From Nitrosarchaeum sp. (GTDB lineage: Archaea > Thermoproteota > Nitrososphaeria > Nitrososphaerales > Nitrosopumilaceae), in NCBI GenBank assembly GCA_002737445.1, contig NSIR01000001.1, positions 95,288 through 159,287 on the forward strand: a stretch of 64,000 nt of DNA. The letters run 5' to 3'. The position numbers were made by a program, and so were the translations under genes. Of this stretch, positions 16,570 through 26,278 are shown one piece after another; positions within the stretch are counted from its first letter, which is position 1; every line of letters begins with the position of its first letter. Below the pieces are notes generated by a model. That model was not told the DNA's origin, searched no databases, and saw only the letters and a program-made list of their open reading frames with translations.

Positions 16570-18738
16570 TTATCCGTAAAATGATTTATCTCCTGACTTG
16601 GGTACTACATTAGATATACTTTCTCTTATCGTGTTATACCACTGATCTACCTCTTTAGTAATTGATGGTCTTATTTGCTTCATGCCATTTGAAAAATCAC
16701 TACTAGTAATTTTTGCATTGTTGTTTCTCATTGCTTGAACTGCAGCTTCTCTACAAAGTGATGCCAAATCAGCACCTGTATAATTATTAGTTGCAACTGA
16801 CAACTCTTCCAATTTAACATCACTTGCCAATGGCATTTTTCTTGTTAGTATTTTGATTATCTCTAATCTACTTTTATCATCTGGCGGTGCAACATACAAA
16901 ACAAGATCCAATCTTCCAGTTCGTAGTAATGAATTATCTAGAATATCTGGTCTATTTGTAATTCCAATTACAACTACCCTTGATGATGCACCATCTTCAA
17001 TTTCAGTTAGTATTTGACTAAGAACTGTTTCCCCCACTCCACCATCTCCTGTTTTGTATTTTGCAAGTGAATCAAGTTCATCAAAAATTACAACACATGG
17101 TGATGATGTCTTTGCTTTACGGAAAATTTCTCTAATTGCTTTTTCTGATTCTCCAATCCACTTTGAAAGAATTTCTGGACCTTTAACCAAAATCATGTTG
17201 GCTCCAGTCTCTGTTGCAAGTGCTCTTGCAATCAATGTCTTACCACAACCTGGTGGACCGTAAATCAAAGCCCCCTTTGGTGGTTTTATTCCCATTTTGG
17301 TAAATTTTGCTGGCTCTTTCATTGCAACAATCAGATTATCTGATAATGATTTTTTTATGTCCTCCAATCCTCCAACATCTTCCCACCATACTTTTGGTCT
17401 TTCTACGTAAAACTCTCTCATTGTTGTAGGTATTACATCATGCATTGCATCGTAAAAGTCAATTAATTTTATTTCCATTGATTCTAACAATGACGCTGGA
17501 ATTTTTTCAGTTTCCAAATCTATTTCCGGAAGATATCTTCTAATTGCTTTTAGTGCAGCTTCTCTACAAAGTGATTTGATATCTGCACCAGTGTATCCGT
17601 GTAATTCTGATACCATGTCTTTGAGATCTACATCACTTGCTAGTGGCATTCCTCGTGTATGAATAATTAAAATCTCTAATCTACCTTCTTCATTTGGAAC
17701 TGATATCTCAAATTCTCTATCAAATCTTCCCGGTCTTCTAAGTGCCGGATCAATACTTTCAGGTCTATTTGTTGCTCCAAGAACTATGACGTTTCCTCTA
17801 TCATTTAGACCGTCCATTAAAGATAGTAATTGAGCGACCACTCTTTTTTCTACATCGCCATATGCCTCTTCTCTTTTTGGAGCAATGGCATCAATTTCAT
17901 CAATGAAAATTATGCTAGGTGAATTGTCTTTTGCCTCTTTGAATATTTCTCTTAATTTTGATTCTGTTTCTCCGTAATACTTGTTCATTATTTCTGGACC
18001 ACTAATTGAAAACATGTGTGCCTCTGATTCACTTGCAAGAACTTTGGCAATCAATGTCTTACCACAACCTGGTGGACCGTATAGCAAAATTCCACTATGT
18101 GGCTCTACTCCCAATCTTACAAATAATTCTGGGTGCTTTAATGGAAGTTCTACAATTTCTCGCATTGATTTTATTTCATTTCTAAGCCCTCCAACTTCTT
18201 CAAAAGTTACTCTAGTTTTTCTAATTCCTGTTGGTGTAGTTGAAATTACTAAATTTGTAGTTCTATCTATTTTAACTATATTTTTTGGACTGATCTTGCT
18301 TATTTTAAAATCCATAGAATTTCCTAAAATCATTACAGAGACTTCGTCTCCATGTGTAATTGGTAATCCCTTTAATCTATTTTTTACAAAATCTGTAAAT
18401 TCTTTATCAATTGTAATTGAATCATTTACTGGCACTAGTTCAACTGATTTTGCAATCTTTGATGTTGTTTTTCTGATTTTAATTATATCATTTAATGCAG
18501 CACCAATATTTTTTCTTGTTTGTCCATCTAGTCGTATTGTATCTGTATTTTTTTCATCCTCATCGGCTGGCCAAACAATTGCACAACTAGTTCTTGAACC
18601 CATAATTTCAATAATGTCCCCTGGCGCAATTTTCAGATTATCCATGGCGTCAGGTCCAATTCTTGCACGTTTCTTACCTACGTCTCTTTGTTTTGCTTCC
18701 CCGACTCTCATTTGCAAAGTATCGTCTTTGCGAACCAA
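16570..18738 (-). CDS. cdc48: Cdc48/p97-type AAA+ ATPase with C-terminal HbYX
   Basis: 722 residues: N-domain (double-psi barrel and CDC48_2, about 1-180), then two AAA+ modules D1 and D2, each with Walker A GPPGCGKT and Walker B ([16 protein letters not shown]). The protein ends in Phe-Tyr-Gly, which fits the HbYX motif that docks ATPases onto the 20S proteasome. It probably unfolds proteins for the proteasome. It lies in an apparent operon after aEF1-beta (7-nt gap) and before a winged-helix gene. The start is GTG or the nearby alternative codons; ATP-driven cytoplasmic role is family knowledge. Confidence 0.93.
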   Translation of the reverse strand: MVRKDDTLQMRVGEAKQRDVGKKRARIGPDAMDNLKIAPGDIIEIMGSRTSCAIVWPADEDEKNTDTIRLDGQTRKNIGAALNDIIKIRKTTSKIAKSVELVPVNDSITIDKEFTDFVKNRLKGLPITHGDEVSVMILGNSMDFKISKISPKNIVKIDRTTNLVISTTPTGIRKTRVTFEEVGGLRNEIKSMREIVELPLKHPELFVRLGVEPHSGILLYGPPGCGKTLIAKVLASESEAHMFSISGPEIMNKYYGETESKLREIFKEAKDNSPSIIFIDEIDAIAPKREEAYGDVEKRVVAQLLSLMDGLNDRGNVIVLGATNRPESIDPALRRPGRFDREFEISVPNEEGRLEILIIHTRGMPLASDVDLKDMVSELHGYTGADIKSLCREAALKAIRRYLPEIDLETEKIPASLLESMEIKLIDFYDAMHDVIPTTMREFYVERPKVWWEDVGGLEDIKKSLSDNLIVAMKEPAKFTKMGIKPPKGALIYGPPGCGKTLIARALATETGANMILVKGPEILSKWIGESEKAIREIFRKAKTSSPCVVIFDELDSLAKYKTGDGGVGETVLSQILTEIEDGASSRVVVIGITNRPDILDNSLLRTGRLDLVLYVAPPDDKSRLEIIKILTRKMPLASDVKLEELSVATNNYTGADLASLCREAAVQAMRNNNAKITSSDFSNGMKQIRPSITKEVDQWYNTIRESISNVVPKSGDKSFYG

Positions 18739-18745
18739 AAAACAC

Positions 18746-19027
18746 CTATTTCATGTCTACTGACATTCGGCTCATGTTAAGAACTTCAAATTCACTAACA
18801 CCCTCAATGCCTTTTACTGTATCTTCCAAAGAGTCCATTTGTCCCTCTTTATCTTCTAAAATAAATTCTGCTTTAAGAAATTCAATTCCAAATGCCAAAG
18901 GCTCCTTTGCATGTCTTTTCATTTGTATTCCTTCTTTTAATGCACCTTTGATTGATTCAGATAATTTATCAAGGTCTACCTCAATTCCAGTTGGAAGGAT
19001 TTTAGCAATTAATAGTAAATGAGCCAA
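18746..19027 (-). CDS. ef1b: Translation elongation factor aEF-1 beta
   Basis: 93 residues. The archaeal guanine-nucleotide exchange factor reloads aEF-1A with GTP. The compact alpha/beta fold is indicated by the [19 protein letters not shown] start and the [17 protein letters not shown] core. Length is typical. It starts with ATG 3 nt after the zinc-finger gene, a conserved archaeal pairing. Confidence 0.92.
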   Translation of the reverse strand: MAHLLLIAKILPTGIEVDLDKLSESIKGALKEGIQMKRHAKEPLAFGIEFLKAEFILEDKEGQMDSLEDTVKGIEGVSEFEVLNMSRMSVDMK

Positions 19028-19030
19028 TGT

Positions 19031-19210
19031 CTATGGTCCATGAGACTTGCATGCAGTGCATGTGTATCCCTTTGCAGATTCTCTACAACTTTCACATCTC
19101 CAAATTAATTTTTCACCACAATTTGGGCAGTTGAATTTTACGCATTTATCATTAGGCATAATGTGTCTGTGACAACAAGTGCACACTGGTAATGAAATAG
19201 TTGATGACAT
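19031..19210 (-). CDS. HVO_2753-like zinc finger protein
   Basis: 59 residues with five CxxC-like pairs in the order CTCC, CPNC, CESC, CTAC plus a lone Cys, ending in GP, as in the archaeal two-zinc-finger family next to aEF1-beta. An upstream ATG at 19234 is in frame, but a TATAAAT box at 19233-19241 is spaced for a leaderless start at ATG 19210. It probably heads the aEF1-beta/cdc48 transcript. Role likely in translation, unproven. Confidence 0.85.
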   Translation of the reverse strand: MSSTISLPVCTCCHRHIMPNDKCVKFNCPNCGEKLIWRCESCRESAKGYTCTACKSHGP

Positions 19211-19232
19211 GCCACAATTTTCTATAATCTTC

Positions 19233-19241
19233 ATTTATACG
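19233..19241 (-). promoter_or_regulatory. TATA box for the zinc-finger/aEF1-beta/cdc48 unit
   Basis: CGTATAAAT on the minus strand, centred about 27 nt before ATG 19210. It overlaps the alternative upstream ATG 19234, which argues against that start. Confidence 0.55.
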
Positions 19242-19262
19242 TTACTTGCAATTTGTACGCTT

Positions 19263-20408
19263 TCAACCAAGTAATTTTTTAAATTCGCCACCAATAATGA
19301 TTTGAGCTGTTTTAAGCGAACCTTTGATTCCAAGTAATTTGACTATCGATCCAGTGTGAAAATCAAAATCATCTTTTTCTGAAATCTCTTTTGTTATCTC
19401 AGGTGTAATTGAATCAAATAATTTGTTGATCGTATCATTATCTAGTCTTTCTAAAATTTTTCTTGCAAATATCTGCTTTTCAAATTCTTTACCAAATTTT
19501 TCTGTCCATTTTTTTTGATATTCTTTTAAATCTGATTCATTTTTTGTTTCTAAAAATTTTGAAATTGCTTGACCTGCATACAATCCCCCCATTCCACTAG
19601 AGTAAATCCCACCAGCTGTGGTAGGTTTTGCTTGACCTGCAGCATCCCCCACAATGACCACATTTCCTTCTACAAAATTTTCAATTGGACCTTTGATCCA
19701 AATTGGAGCATAAATTTTCCTAATCGTTGAATAATTTCCCATTGTCTCAAGAAATCTCTCTATTGCATCTACAACATTGATTCCTTTTCCTGCAACCCCG
19801 ACTTTACCTTTACCTTGATCAGATGGTATTACCCATGCAAAAAATCCTGGATACTTTACTTGATCCAAAAACACTTGCACCTTTCCTTTTTTTATCCAAT
19901 CTGCATAAATTTCGTATTGTGCTGATGATAAAATTCCTGTTCTATCTTTATGAATTAGAGAGGAGACTCCCCGTGCATCCACAAAAATCTTACATTCAAT
20001 TTCCCCCTCACTTGTTCTTATTCCATTTTTTGTAATTTCCTGAAAACTAGTTCTTGCTTTGATTACTGCACCGTTTTTTTGAGCTTGAAATGCTATTTGT
20101 TTATCAAGCTCACGTCTGCTAATCTCTGCAACTTTTTGTTTTTTTGAATTTATTGAAAAATTATTTCCGTTTGGCGCATAAATTTCTGCAGACTCTATTA
20201 AATGATCAAAAGTTTTTCTAAATGGAATTATGCCAAGCTCTTCCAAGCCCACAATACTCACTAGCCCTCCACAGTGCTCCGGAGTTCCAATTTCATAATC
20301 TTCTTCTAAAACTATTACACTGTGATTTTTGCTGGCAATTTCTCTTGCACAAATTAATCCTGCAACACTTCCACCTGCAATTACTACATCTGAGTACATG
20401 GATTTCAT
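19263..20408 (-). CDS. Geranylgeranyl reductase family flavoprotein
   Basis: 381 residues. FAD-binding Rossmann motif GGSVAGLICA at the N-terminus, EHCGG shortly after, and the second FAD motif GNVVIVGDAAGQAKPTTAGGI in mid-protein. The family saturates the isoprenoid chains of archaeal membrane lipids (digeranylgeranylglycerophospholipid reductase) or related isoprenoids. A second in-frame ATG lies 9 nt inside the first. It is 28 nt upstream of the TATA-driven zinc-finger gene. Confidence 0.82.
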   Translation of the reverse strand: MKSMYSDVVIAGGSVAGLICAREIASKNHSVIVLEEDYEIGTPEHCGGLVSIVGLEELGIIPFRKTFDHLIESAEIYAPNGNNFSINSKKQKVAEISRRELDKQIAFQAQKNGAVIKARTSFQEITKNGIRTSEGEIECKIFVDARGVSSLIHKDRTGILSSAQYEIYADWIKKGKVQVFLDQVKYPGFFAWVIPSDQGKGKVGVAGKGINVVDAIERFLETMGNYSTIRKIYAPIWIKGPIENFVEGNVVIVGDAAGQAKPTTAGGIYSSGMGGLYAGQAISKFLETKNESDLKEYQKKWTEKFGKEFEKQIFARKILERLDNDTINKLFDSITPEITKEISEKDDFDFHTGSIVKLLGIKGSLKTAQIIIGGEFKKLLG

Positions 20409-20465
20409 TTCTTTGTCAATTATTTAACTCAAAAGTTTTTCATAGAGTATGATTTTGATATCTGT

Positions 20466-20819
20466 ATGGGCGATATTAAACAGGTAATTGTGATTCGAAC
20501 TGACCTTGAAATGGGAAAAGGAAAGATTGCAGCACAAGTAGGACATGCCTGTGTTTTAGGTGCTGAACATGTTCGAAAATCTCACCCCGAATGGTTTAGT
20601 GAATGGTGGGGTGGTCAGGAAAAAATTGTTCTCAAAGTATCTGGTATCAAAGAATTACAAGAAGTCAAAAGACATGCAATTGATTTGAATCTTCCTTGGT
20701 CTGAAGTTACAGATGCTGGTCATACTCAAATTGCCCCTGGAACTATAACTTGCATTTCAATTGGTCCTGCACCTGAAAATCTTATAGACAAAATAACTGC
20801 ACATTTGAAACTGCTTTAG
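20466..20819 (+). CDS. pth2: Peptidyl-tRNA hydrolase, archaeal/eukaryotic type
   Basis: 117-residue Pth2. It releases tRNA from prematurely dropped peptidyl-tRNA. Typical motifs: VIRTDLEMGKGKIAAQVGHA at the N-terminus, the TDAGHTQIAPGT active-site stretch and IGPAPENLID at the end. Family length is normal. It is divergent from the GGR-family gene by 57 bp. Confidence 0.95.
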   Translation: MGDIKQVIVIRTDLEMGKGKIAAQVGHACVLGAEHVRKSHPEWFSEWWGGQEKIVLKVSGIKELQEVKRHAIDLNLPWSEVTDAGHTQIAPGTITCISIGPAPENLIDKITAHLKLL

Positions 20820-20872
20820 ATTTTCATTAATTCTTGCAATGAGATATAACTTGGCTTGATATTTTTTAAAAC

Positions 20873-22453
20873 ATGAAGAAAAAAGCTGTTATTTTTTCTC
20901 TATTTTTTGGAATAATCATGCTTACCTCTTTGGCTGCAGGTGCATTACTTCAAAACAAGCCACTTGAATCTGAAAATTCTGAAACAACCATTACAAATAC
21001 TCCAGCTGATAATTTCCCTGACGAACAACGTGCACAATTTTGTGGTTCTGGAATTCCAAAATCTACGCCTTTTGTAAAAGAATATTCAATTCCAACTGCA
21101 TGTACAAATCCATTAGCAATAGTTGCTGACTATCAAGGTAACGTGTGGTTTGCACAAACTAATACTGGAAAATTAGCAAAATTTGATCCAATCAGTGAAT
21201 CCTTTACTGAATTTGATAATCCACTTTGGCCAAAAAATGGCCGCTCCATGATATGGGGAATGGATTATTCACCTGACGGTTCACTGTGGTTTACAGATGA
21301 ATCATATGATTCAATTTGGAAATTTTCCATAGAGGATAAAAAATATCAACGAATTGCATATCCTTCTGAAGGTAATGCATTGCCACAGAAAATTAAAGTT
21401 GAAGGCTCACAAATAATTATTAATGATTTTTCTGGAAATAAAATTACCTTTTTGGATCCTACTCAAACAGATAATGCTTTAAAATATCTAAATCTACCCT
21501 CACCTGTTCCAGGCTCTGTTACCAGTGCATTTGCAGTTGACACCCAAAATAATCTCTGGTATACAAATTGGATTTTAGAAAAAGGTGGTGTTTTAGTAAA
21601 ATTTGATCAAGACGGATATAGAAACAGTTTATCTAAAGCCAAAGGAAATTCCATTCCTGATACTGATTATATCAAAATCTTCCAACTACCTGCTGAATTA
21701 CTAACTCCAAACGGTTTGGCAATATACGATGATGGTATGATTTGGATAGCTGACACATCTAGTTCTACAATATTTAATTTTGATCCTACAAGTGAAACAT
21801 TTACTCCATACGTAACTTCAACTCCAAAATTATCTACATATGGTAATCTTACTGGAGTCATAAAATCCCCTATATCTAGACCTTATTGGATTGCAATTAA
21901 TCCTGATAATAATCTAGTTTTCAATGAACAAACTGCAAATAGTATTGGAATTATGAATCCAAAATCTGAATCACTAGTAGAATATCTAATTCCTTCAAAA
22001 AATCCATCATGGGGTGACTGTCTTGATACTTCTGATTGTGGTGTAGCGCAAATTTTTGATTTTACAATGCATGGTGATAAAATTTGGTTTACTGAATGGG
22101 TCGAAAACAATATCGGCGTTATTGATACTTCGATTCCAATCCCATTTGAAATACAATTAGATTCTAATTCTATCTCACTTGCAGCAGGGGAATCAAAACA
22201 AATCTTTTTTGTCATATCTCCAAAACAAAGCGTAACTGACGTGTCTCTTGTACTATCTGATTCTAGTAACTTTTTGAATCTCACTTCAAATGAATCAACA
22301 CCTTTTACACTAGATGCTGATTCCTCAAAGACTGTGAATGTGACAATTTCTGCATCATCTGAGATATTGCCTGGGACATACAAAGTCTTGGTAGGTGCTC
22401 AAATTGAAGATATTTCATCTAGTAAATTTGTTACAGTGACAATTTTACCGTGA
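20873..22453 (+). CDS. Exported beta-propeller protein (streptogramin lyase-like)
   Basis: 526 residues with a signal peptide/anchor (about 5-24). Residues about 60-420 hold repeated blades with the pattern NVWFAQ, SLWFTDE, NLWYTN, MIWIAD, KIWFTEW, as in Vgb-type virginiamycin B lyase propellers. The last about 90 residues look like an Ig-like domain. Blade homology does not show lyase activity; an extracytoplasmic binding or enzymatic role is inferred. Its stop overlaps the truD GTG start by 4 nt. Confidence 0.8.
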   Translation: MKKKAVIFSLFFGIIMLTSLAAGALLQNKPLESENSETTITNTPADNFPDEQRAQFCGSGIPKSTPFVKEYSIPTACTNPLAIVADYQGNVWFAQTNTGKLAKFDPISESFTEFDNPLWPKNGRSMIWGMDYSPDGSLWFTDESYDSIWKFSIEDKKYQRIAYPSEGNALPQKIKVEGSQIIINDFSGNKITFLDPTQTDNALKYLNLPSPVPGSVTSAFAVDTQNNLWYTNWILEKGGVLVKFDQDGYRNSLSKAKGNSIPDTDYIKIFQLPAELLTPNGLAIYDDGMIWIADTSSSTIFNFDPTSETFTPYVTSTPKLSTYGNLTGVIKSPISRPYWIAINPDNNLVFNEQTANSIGIMNPKSESLVEYLIPSKNPSWGDCLDTSDCGVAQIFDFTMHGDKIWFTEWVENNIGVIDTSIPIPFEIQLDSNSISLAAGESKQIFFVISPKQSVTDVSLVLSDSSNFLNLTSNESTPFTLDADSSKTVNVTISASSEILPGTYKVLVGAQIEDISSSKFVTVTILP

Positions 22454-23646
22454 TACCAAAAATTGATTCTCAAATAGGTATCTCTGTTTTTAGTACCAAC
22501 TTTCATGGAATTGGAGGACGTATTAGAGACGAGGCTGAAAATTTTGATGTATCTGAAGTTATTTCTCAGAAAATATTGGATTCTATCTCTTTGCAAGAAG
22601 GATATGCGGTGTACAAACTAAAAAAGAAAAAAATTGATACAAATCATGCACTATCTGATATTTTTAGAAAAAAAGGAATCCGATTAAAAGCACTTGGTCT
22701 TAAAGACGCATCTGCAGTAACCCTACAATATGTTTGCGCTGATTACAAAGGTAAAGCAATGGAAAATTTTACTTTTGAGAAATACTCTTTAGATCATATT
22801 GGTTATCTGAAAAAACCATTATCTAAAAAAGACATGATTGGTAATCATTTTCGTATAAAAATATCTGACTCTGTTGGAAATTTATCTGATTTTACAGAGC
22901 ATGAAAAAATTCTAAATTTTTATGGATACCAAAGATTTGGCTCTAAAAGAGCAGTTACACATCTTGTTGGTAAAGCACTTTTACAAAGAGATTTTGCTAA
23001 AGCCGTAGAATTAATTGTCTCTTTTACTTCAATTTATGATTCTAAAGAAAATACAGAAATTCGAGAAAAATTAAAAGACAAATTAAATTATAAAACATAT
23101 TTTGATCAAGTTCCCCCACAAATGGATACTGAAAGAATTGTTATTCAGGAAATGATTCAGCACAATGATCCACAAAAGGCAATTCATGCAATTCCTTTAC
23201 CATTGAGACGATTCTACATTCAAGCATACCAATCATATCTTTTTAATCTGACACTAAGTGCAGCATTTACTGACGGGGAAAATCTCTTTGAGGCACAACA
23301 GGGAGATATTTGCTATGATTTTCATGGAATTATTGGAAAATATGTTAAAGGTTTGGATCAATATCTTGCATTACCCTTTATTGGATATTCATATTACAAA
23401 AAAACTAGATTTGATTTTCAAATATCTAAAATTTTAGAAACAGAAGAAATTGCTCCCAAAGATTTCTTTATCAAAGAAATGCAAGAAATTAGTAGTGAAG
23501 GGGGATTTAGACAAACTGCAATTAACTGTAGCAATTACTCTACACGAGATACTAGTGTAGAATTTACTTTATCTCGGGGTTCATTTGCCACCATACTATT
23601 GCGTGAAATAATTAAACCTAAAGATCCGCTTCTTGCAGGATTTTAA
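22450..23646 (+). CDS. truD: tRNA pseudouridine(13) synthase TruD
   Basis: 398 residues. TruD isomerises U13 in tRNA. The catalytic region is ALGLKDASAVT (catalytic Asp), and a further conserved element is NFYGYQRFGSKRAVTH. The GTG start overlaps the stop of the secreted propeller gene (GTGA), suggesting translational coupling between functionally unrelated genes. Confidence 0.92.
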   Translation: MIPKIDSQIGISVFSTNFHGIGGRIRDEAENFDVSEVISQKILDSISLQEGYAVYKLKKKKIDTNHALSDIFRKKGIRLKALGLKDASAVTLQYVCADYKGKAMENFTFEKYSLDHIGYLKKPLSKKDMIGNHFRIKISDSVGNLSDFTEHEKILNFYGYQRFGSKRAVTHLVGKALLQRDFAKAVELIVSFTSIYDSKENTEIREKLKDKLNYKTYFDQVPPQMDTERIVIQEMIQHNDPQKAIHAIPLPLRRFYIQAYQSYLFNLTLSAAFTDGENLFEAQQGDICYDFHGIIGKYVKGLDQYLALPFIGYSYYKKTRFDFQISKILETEEIAPKDFFIKEMQEISSEGGFRQTAINCSNYSTRDTSVEFTLSRGSFATILLREIIKPKDPLLAGF

Positions 23647-23699
23647 ATTTATATTTTTCTAGCTGACTTTAAGTTATCCTTCAAAAAAATATAATTAAA

Positions 23700-23927
23700 T
23701 TGGAGCAAGTATACATGTTGATTAGTTCTGAAATAGGCGAAGAGTATTCTCTATATTTGCAATTAAAAGAAATTCCAGAAATTAGAGACTGTACTGTGAC
23801 TTTTGGAAATTATGATATTGTTGCTAAATTTGAAACAAATACCGTTCAAGAAATGAATGATCTTATTTCATACAAAGTTAGAAAATTAGAAAAAGTTCGT
23901 AGCACTATCACATTACGTATTATCTAG
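23700..23927 (+). CDS. Stand-alone Lrp/AsnC ligand-binding (RAM) domain
   Basis: 75 residues with only the C-terminal effector-binding domain of Lrp/AsnC regulators and no DNA-binding helix-turn-helix. The core pattern is CTVTFGNYDIVAKFE then a helix and RSTITLRII. Such proteins may oligomerise with full-length Lrp proteins or sense amino acids. The TTG start follows a 54-nt gap after truD. A second copy of the type is at 41743. Confidence 0.8.
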   Translation: MEQVYMLISSEIGEEYSLYLQLKEIPEIRDCTVTFGNYDIVAKFETNTVQEMNDLISYKVRKLEKVRSTITLRII

Positions 23928-24129
23928 TTTTTTTAATCATACTAAAAATTTGACCAATTCCAGCGATAATTACACCAACTAGTATAATTTCAATCCCATA
24001 TGTGACCCACTGTGGATTTGAATACATGAATGAGGATTTTGGTCCTAGTATGGCTTGACCTTGTAAATGGAAAATTATGCCTGCAGTAATTACAATTAGT
24101 CCAATAATCATTGATTTTTTACCCTTCAT
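23920..24129 (-). CDS. Small two-helix membrane protein
   Basis: 69 residues with two predicted transmembrane helices (about 5-25 and 42-62) and Lys-rich ends. It overlaps the convergent RAM-domain gene by 8 nt. No family recognised. Confidence 0.6.
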   Translation of the reverse strand: MKGKKSMIIGLIVITAGIIFHLQGQAILGPKSSFMYSNPQWVTYGIEIILVGVIIAGIGQIFSMIKKTR

Positions 24130-24234
24130 TGAATTTTTTAGCCAACTACTAGTAAAAAGAGTAAAGAGATTTGATCATTTGACCAAATGATTTTTCGACT
24201 TTAACTTTAATGATTTTCTTTAGATAAATAAAAA

Positions 24235-24924
24235 ATGTCCAAATGGGAATATGACGCCTCAGAGGAAGGTCAGCACAAGTATCTGAATTTGATATTGTTT
24301 GTAGTATCTGCATCAATGGCTGTATTGTTGTTTCTAGTTTTTTATCCTCAAATTGAGGAAATTAATCGACAATCTCCGATTTTAATTAATCTCATGTTTC
24401 TTCCAGCTGCTGCAATTGGATTTCTTTATGGTGTCCGAATCACTGAAAGGGCTGTAAGACCAAGTGAAATTCGTAGTCCAATTAAACGCTCCATTGTAAA
24501 AACTTTCTTGTTCTTTTTTGTAATTGGCGGTATGTTTAGCTCTGTAAATTTTGCATTAAATGGTGGTAGTATAATGCCTGGATTCAATATTTTGGACGAC
24601 GGTCTTTATCCTTGGCTAAATGAATATGTAATGTCAAACGGCGGTGCAACATTTCTCATACTAACTAGTATTGCTTTGATGGCAGGTGCAACAAAAAGAA
24701 TTGTTGGAATGGATTTAGGAATTGTAAATAGAATAGTTACATGTGTTGGAACTTTTGTTTTTTTCACTATGCTTATTCTAAGTTTTACTCAGTCTGATCC
24801 TACGTCTTCGGGTGTATTTTTGTATACATTTTATCAGGCAGGAATTGTAGGTGGTGCATTTTACGCAATGAATCGATTGACTAAAAATCTTAACACCATG
24901 GATGATTTTGCAAACGGTTACTAG
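24235..24924 (+). CDS. Polytopic membrane protein, function unknown
   Basis: 229 residues, about six transmembrane helices, preceded by a soluble N-terminal stretch (SKWEYDASEEGQ). Loop segments such as GVRITERAVRP and the NGGATFLILTS turn give no recognisable family. It stands next to other small membrane proteins on the opposite strand (24925). Confidence 0.75.
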   Translation: MSKWEYDASEEGQHKYLNLILFVVSASMAVLLFLVFYPQIEEINRQSPILINLMFLPAAAIGFLYGVRITERAVRPSEIRSPIKRSIVKTFLFFFVIGGMFSSVNFALNGGSIMPGFNILDDGLYPWLNEYVMSNGGATFLILTSIALMAGATKRIVGMDLGIVNRIVTCVGTFVFFTMLILSFTQSDPTSSGVFLYTFYQAGIVGGAFYAMNRLTKNLNTMDDFANGY

Positions 24925-25173
24925 TTATTTTTCTAAATCTACGTAAATTCCAGATACATCTGTATTGATTCTATCCCAGTATTTTTCACAATGTGCTGGT
25001 TTGAAATCTTGGGCTTTACAATCGTTGAAATTCGCTGTACTTTCCCTTGAAAGTGAATCTCCAAAAAGAACATCCGTGCCTATCAACAAAGCAACAATCC
25101 CAATTGCTGTAAGACTTGCTGCAACTACGATCATACCATAACCTGCATGTGCATAATTATGTGGTTCTTTCAT
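24925..25173 (-). CDS. Small membrane protein with extracytoplasmic Cys pair
   Basis: 82 residues: one transmembrane helix (about 12-33), then a tail with two cysteines (DCKAQDF and HCEKYW) that could form a disulfide outside. Convergent and adjacent to the 24235 gene. No family recognised. Confidence 0.65.
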   Translation of the reverse strand: MKEPHNYAHAGYGMIVVAASLTAIGIVALLIGTDVLFGDSLSRESTANFNDCKAQDFKPAHCEKYWDRINTDVSGIYVDLEK

Positions 25174-25289
25174 TTAATCAAAATAAAATCCACCTGAATT
25201 TATTCTTTTCAAAATTATATCTGATTAAATTTTGGCACTATTCTTTTTCATTAGAAAAAAACAAAAGTGAGTCATTTTACAAATCTTTA

Positions 25290-25793
25290 TTGAGTATTCA
25301 AATTCTTCAGTATGAATTTCTTGGTCCAATCAAACTTGATCAGTGGGGACAGCCAATGGAAAAAGTTGTCTATTTGATAATGTCTAGAAAAAAGGATTCC
25401 TTTGAAATAATTTATGCTGGAAACTGCCAGGAAACTGTAGACAATGAATTTTTTACCAAACATTCTAGCTTCAAATGTTGGGTTGAAAATTCAGGTTTTG
25501 ATAAATTACTATACCTTGCAATTTTGCCTCTCTTTGAATCTACAAATGAAGAGCGAGAAAAAATATTGAATCACATACTTGTACGTTATCACCCTATATG
25601 TAATGTGGAAATTAAACAAAAAGTAAAACCTGAATATAAAATTCGACAAAGATCTGATTTAGATAGTAATCCTATTACAAAAATACCATGTCCGTGCTGT
25701 GGCTCTGAAATGAAAGTTGAGAAAATTCTTCAAAATACCACTATCATAAAATGTGTTGAATGTGGTCTAAGTGATACTAGAATTGATACTTAG
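25290..25793 (+). CDS. Protein with GIY-YIG-reminiscent domain and C-terminal zinc ribbon
   Basis: 167 residues from TTG 25290. The frame stays open upstream to 25116, but that stretch is unlike protein and overlaps the 24925 gene. The middle part has a VVYLIMS strand, an EIIYAGNC strand, a conserved Trp, an Arg/Glu helix and a YHPICN end, loosely like a GIY-YIG nuclease fold. The C-terminus has a zinc ribbon (CPCCG then CVECG). Another start, ATG 25357 region, is possible. Function is not assigned. Confidence 0.6.
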   Translation: MSIQILQYEFLGPIKLDQWGQPMEKVVYLIMSRKKDSFEIIYAGNCQETVDNEFFTKHSSFKCWVENSGFDKLLYLAILPLFESTNEEREKILNHILVRYHPICNVEIKQKVKPEYKIRQRSDLDSNPITKIPCPCCGSEMKVEKILQNTTIIKCVECGLSDTRIDT

Positions 25794-25795
25794 AA

Positions 25796-26029
25796 CTATG
25801 TTCTAATTTTATTTTGTACATTGAATAATTCAAGTGTGAGTAAATCTAGTGCTTTTTTCATATGTTCAAATTCATTTATTGAATGCATTTGACCTTCTAC
25901 TAGTGCTCTCATAACTTTGACTGAACTTTTTTGAAATTCATCTTTTGCCACAATTTCCATTGCATTAAGTTTAGACAAAAGATTGTCCAAATCCCTCCGC
26001 ATTTCATCAGCTGGAGCATGTTTATTCAT
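25796..26029 (-). CDS. Small helical protein
   Basis: 77 residues, almost wholly helical with heptad-like hydrophobics, suggesting a coiled-coil dimer. It starts with ATG and ends 2 nt from the convergent zinc-ribbon gene. No family recognised. Confidence 0.6.
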   Translation of the reverse strand: MNKHAPADEMRRDLDNLLSKLNAMEIVAKDEFQKSSVKVMRALVEGQMHSINEFEHMKKALDLLTLELFNVQNKIRT

Positions 26030-26065
26030 AAATTATCTTGAAAGAATTTAGTATATGAATTTTAG

Positions 26066-26218
26066 TTACATCAATTCTTCGTCTATTTCTTGAATTGGAT
26101 CTAGATACTGCTGACAAGTACAGTTTGGGATTTTGCATTTACCCACACCCATTAGTGATTTTGTATCTTTTGTTGGAATATGTGCCTCATCCGTATGATG
26201 ACATCTTTTACAATTCAT
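26066..26218 (-). CDS. Very small zinc-knuckle-like protein
   Basis: 50 residues starting MNCKRCHHTDEAH. The pattern C-x2-C-x-H-x4-H then C-x4-C-x-C is a plausible metal site, and the acidic tail ends EEELM-like. The ligand pattern resembles the C-terminal part of the 79-aa protein at 62524. It lies between two other minus-strand small genes. Coding is supported by the dense ligand pattern and ATG start. Confidence 0.65.
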   Translation of the reverse strand: MNCKRCHHTDEAHIPTKDTKSLMGVGKCKIPNCTCQQYLDPIQEIDEELM

Positions 26219-26278
26219 ACAAAAATTTTAATTTATCCTTTATTTAATTTAGTAATTCATTCAATCTTTACAATAATT

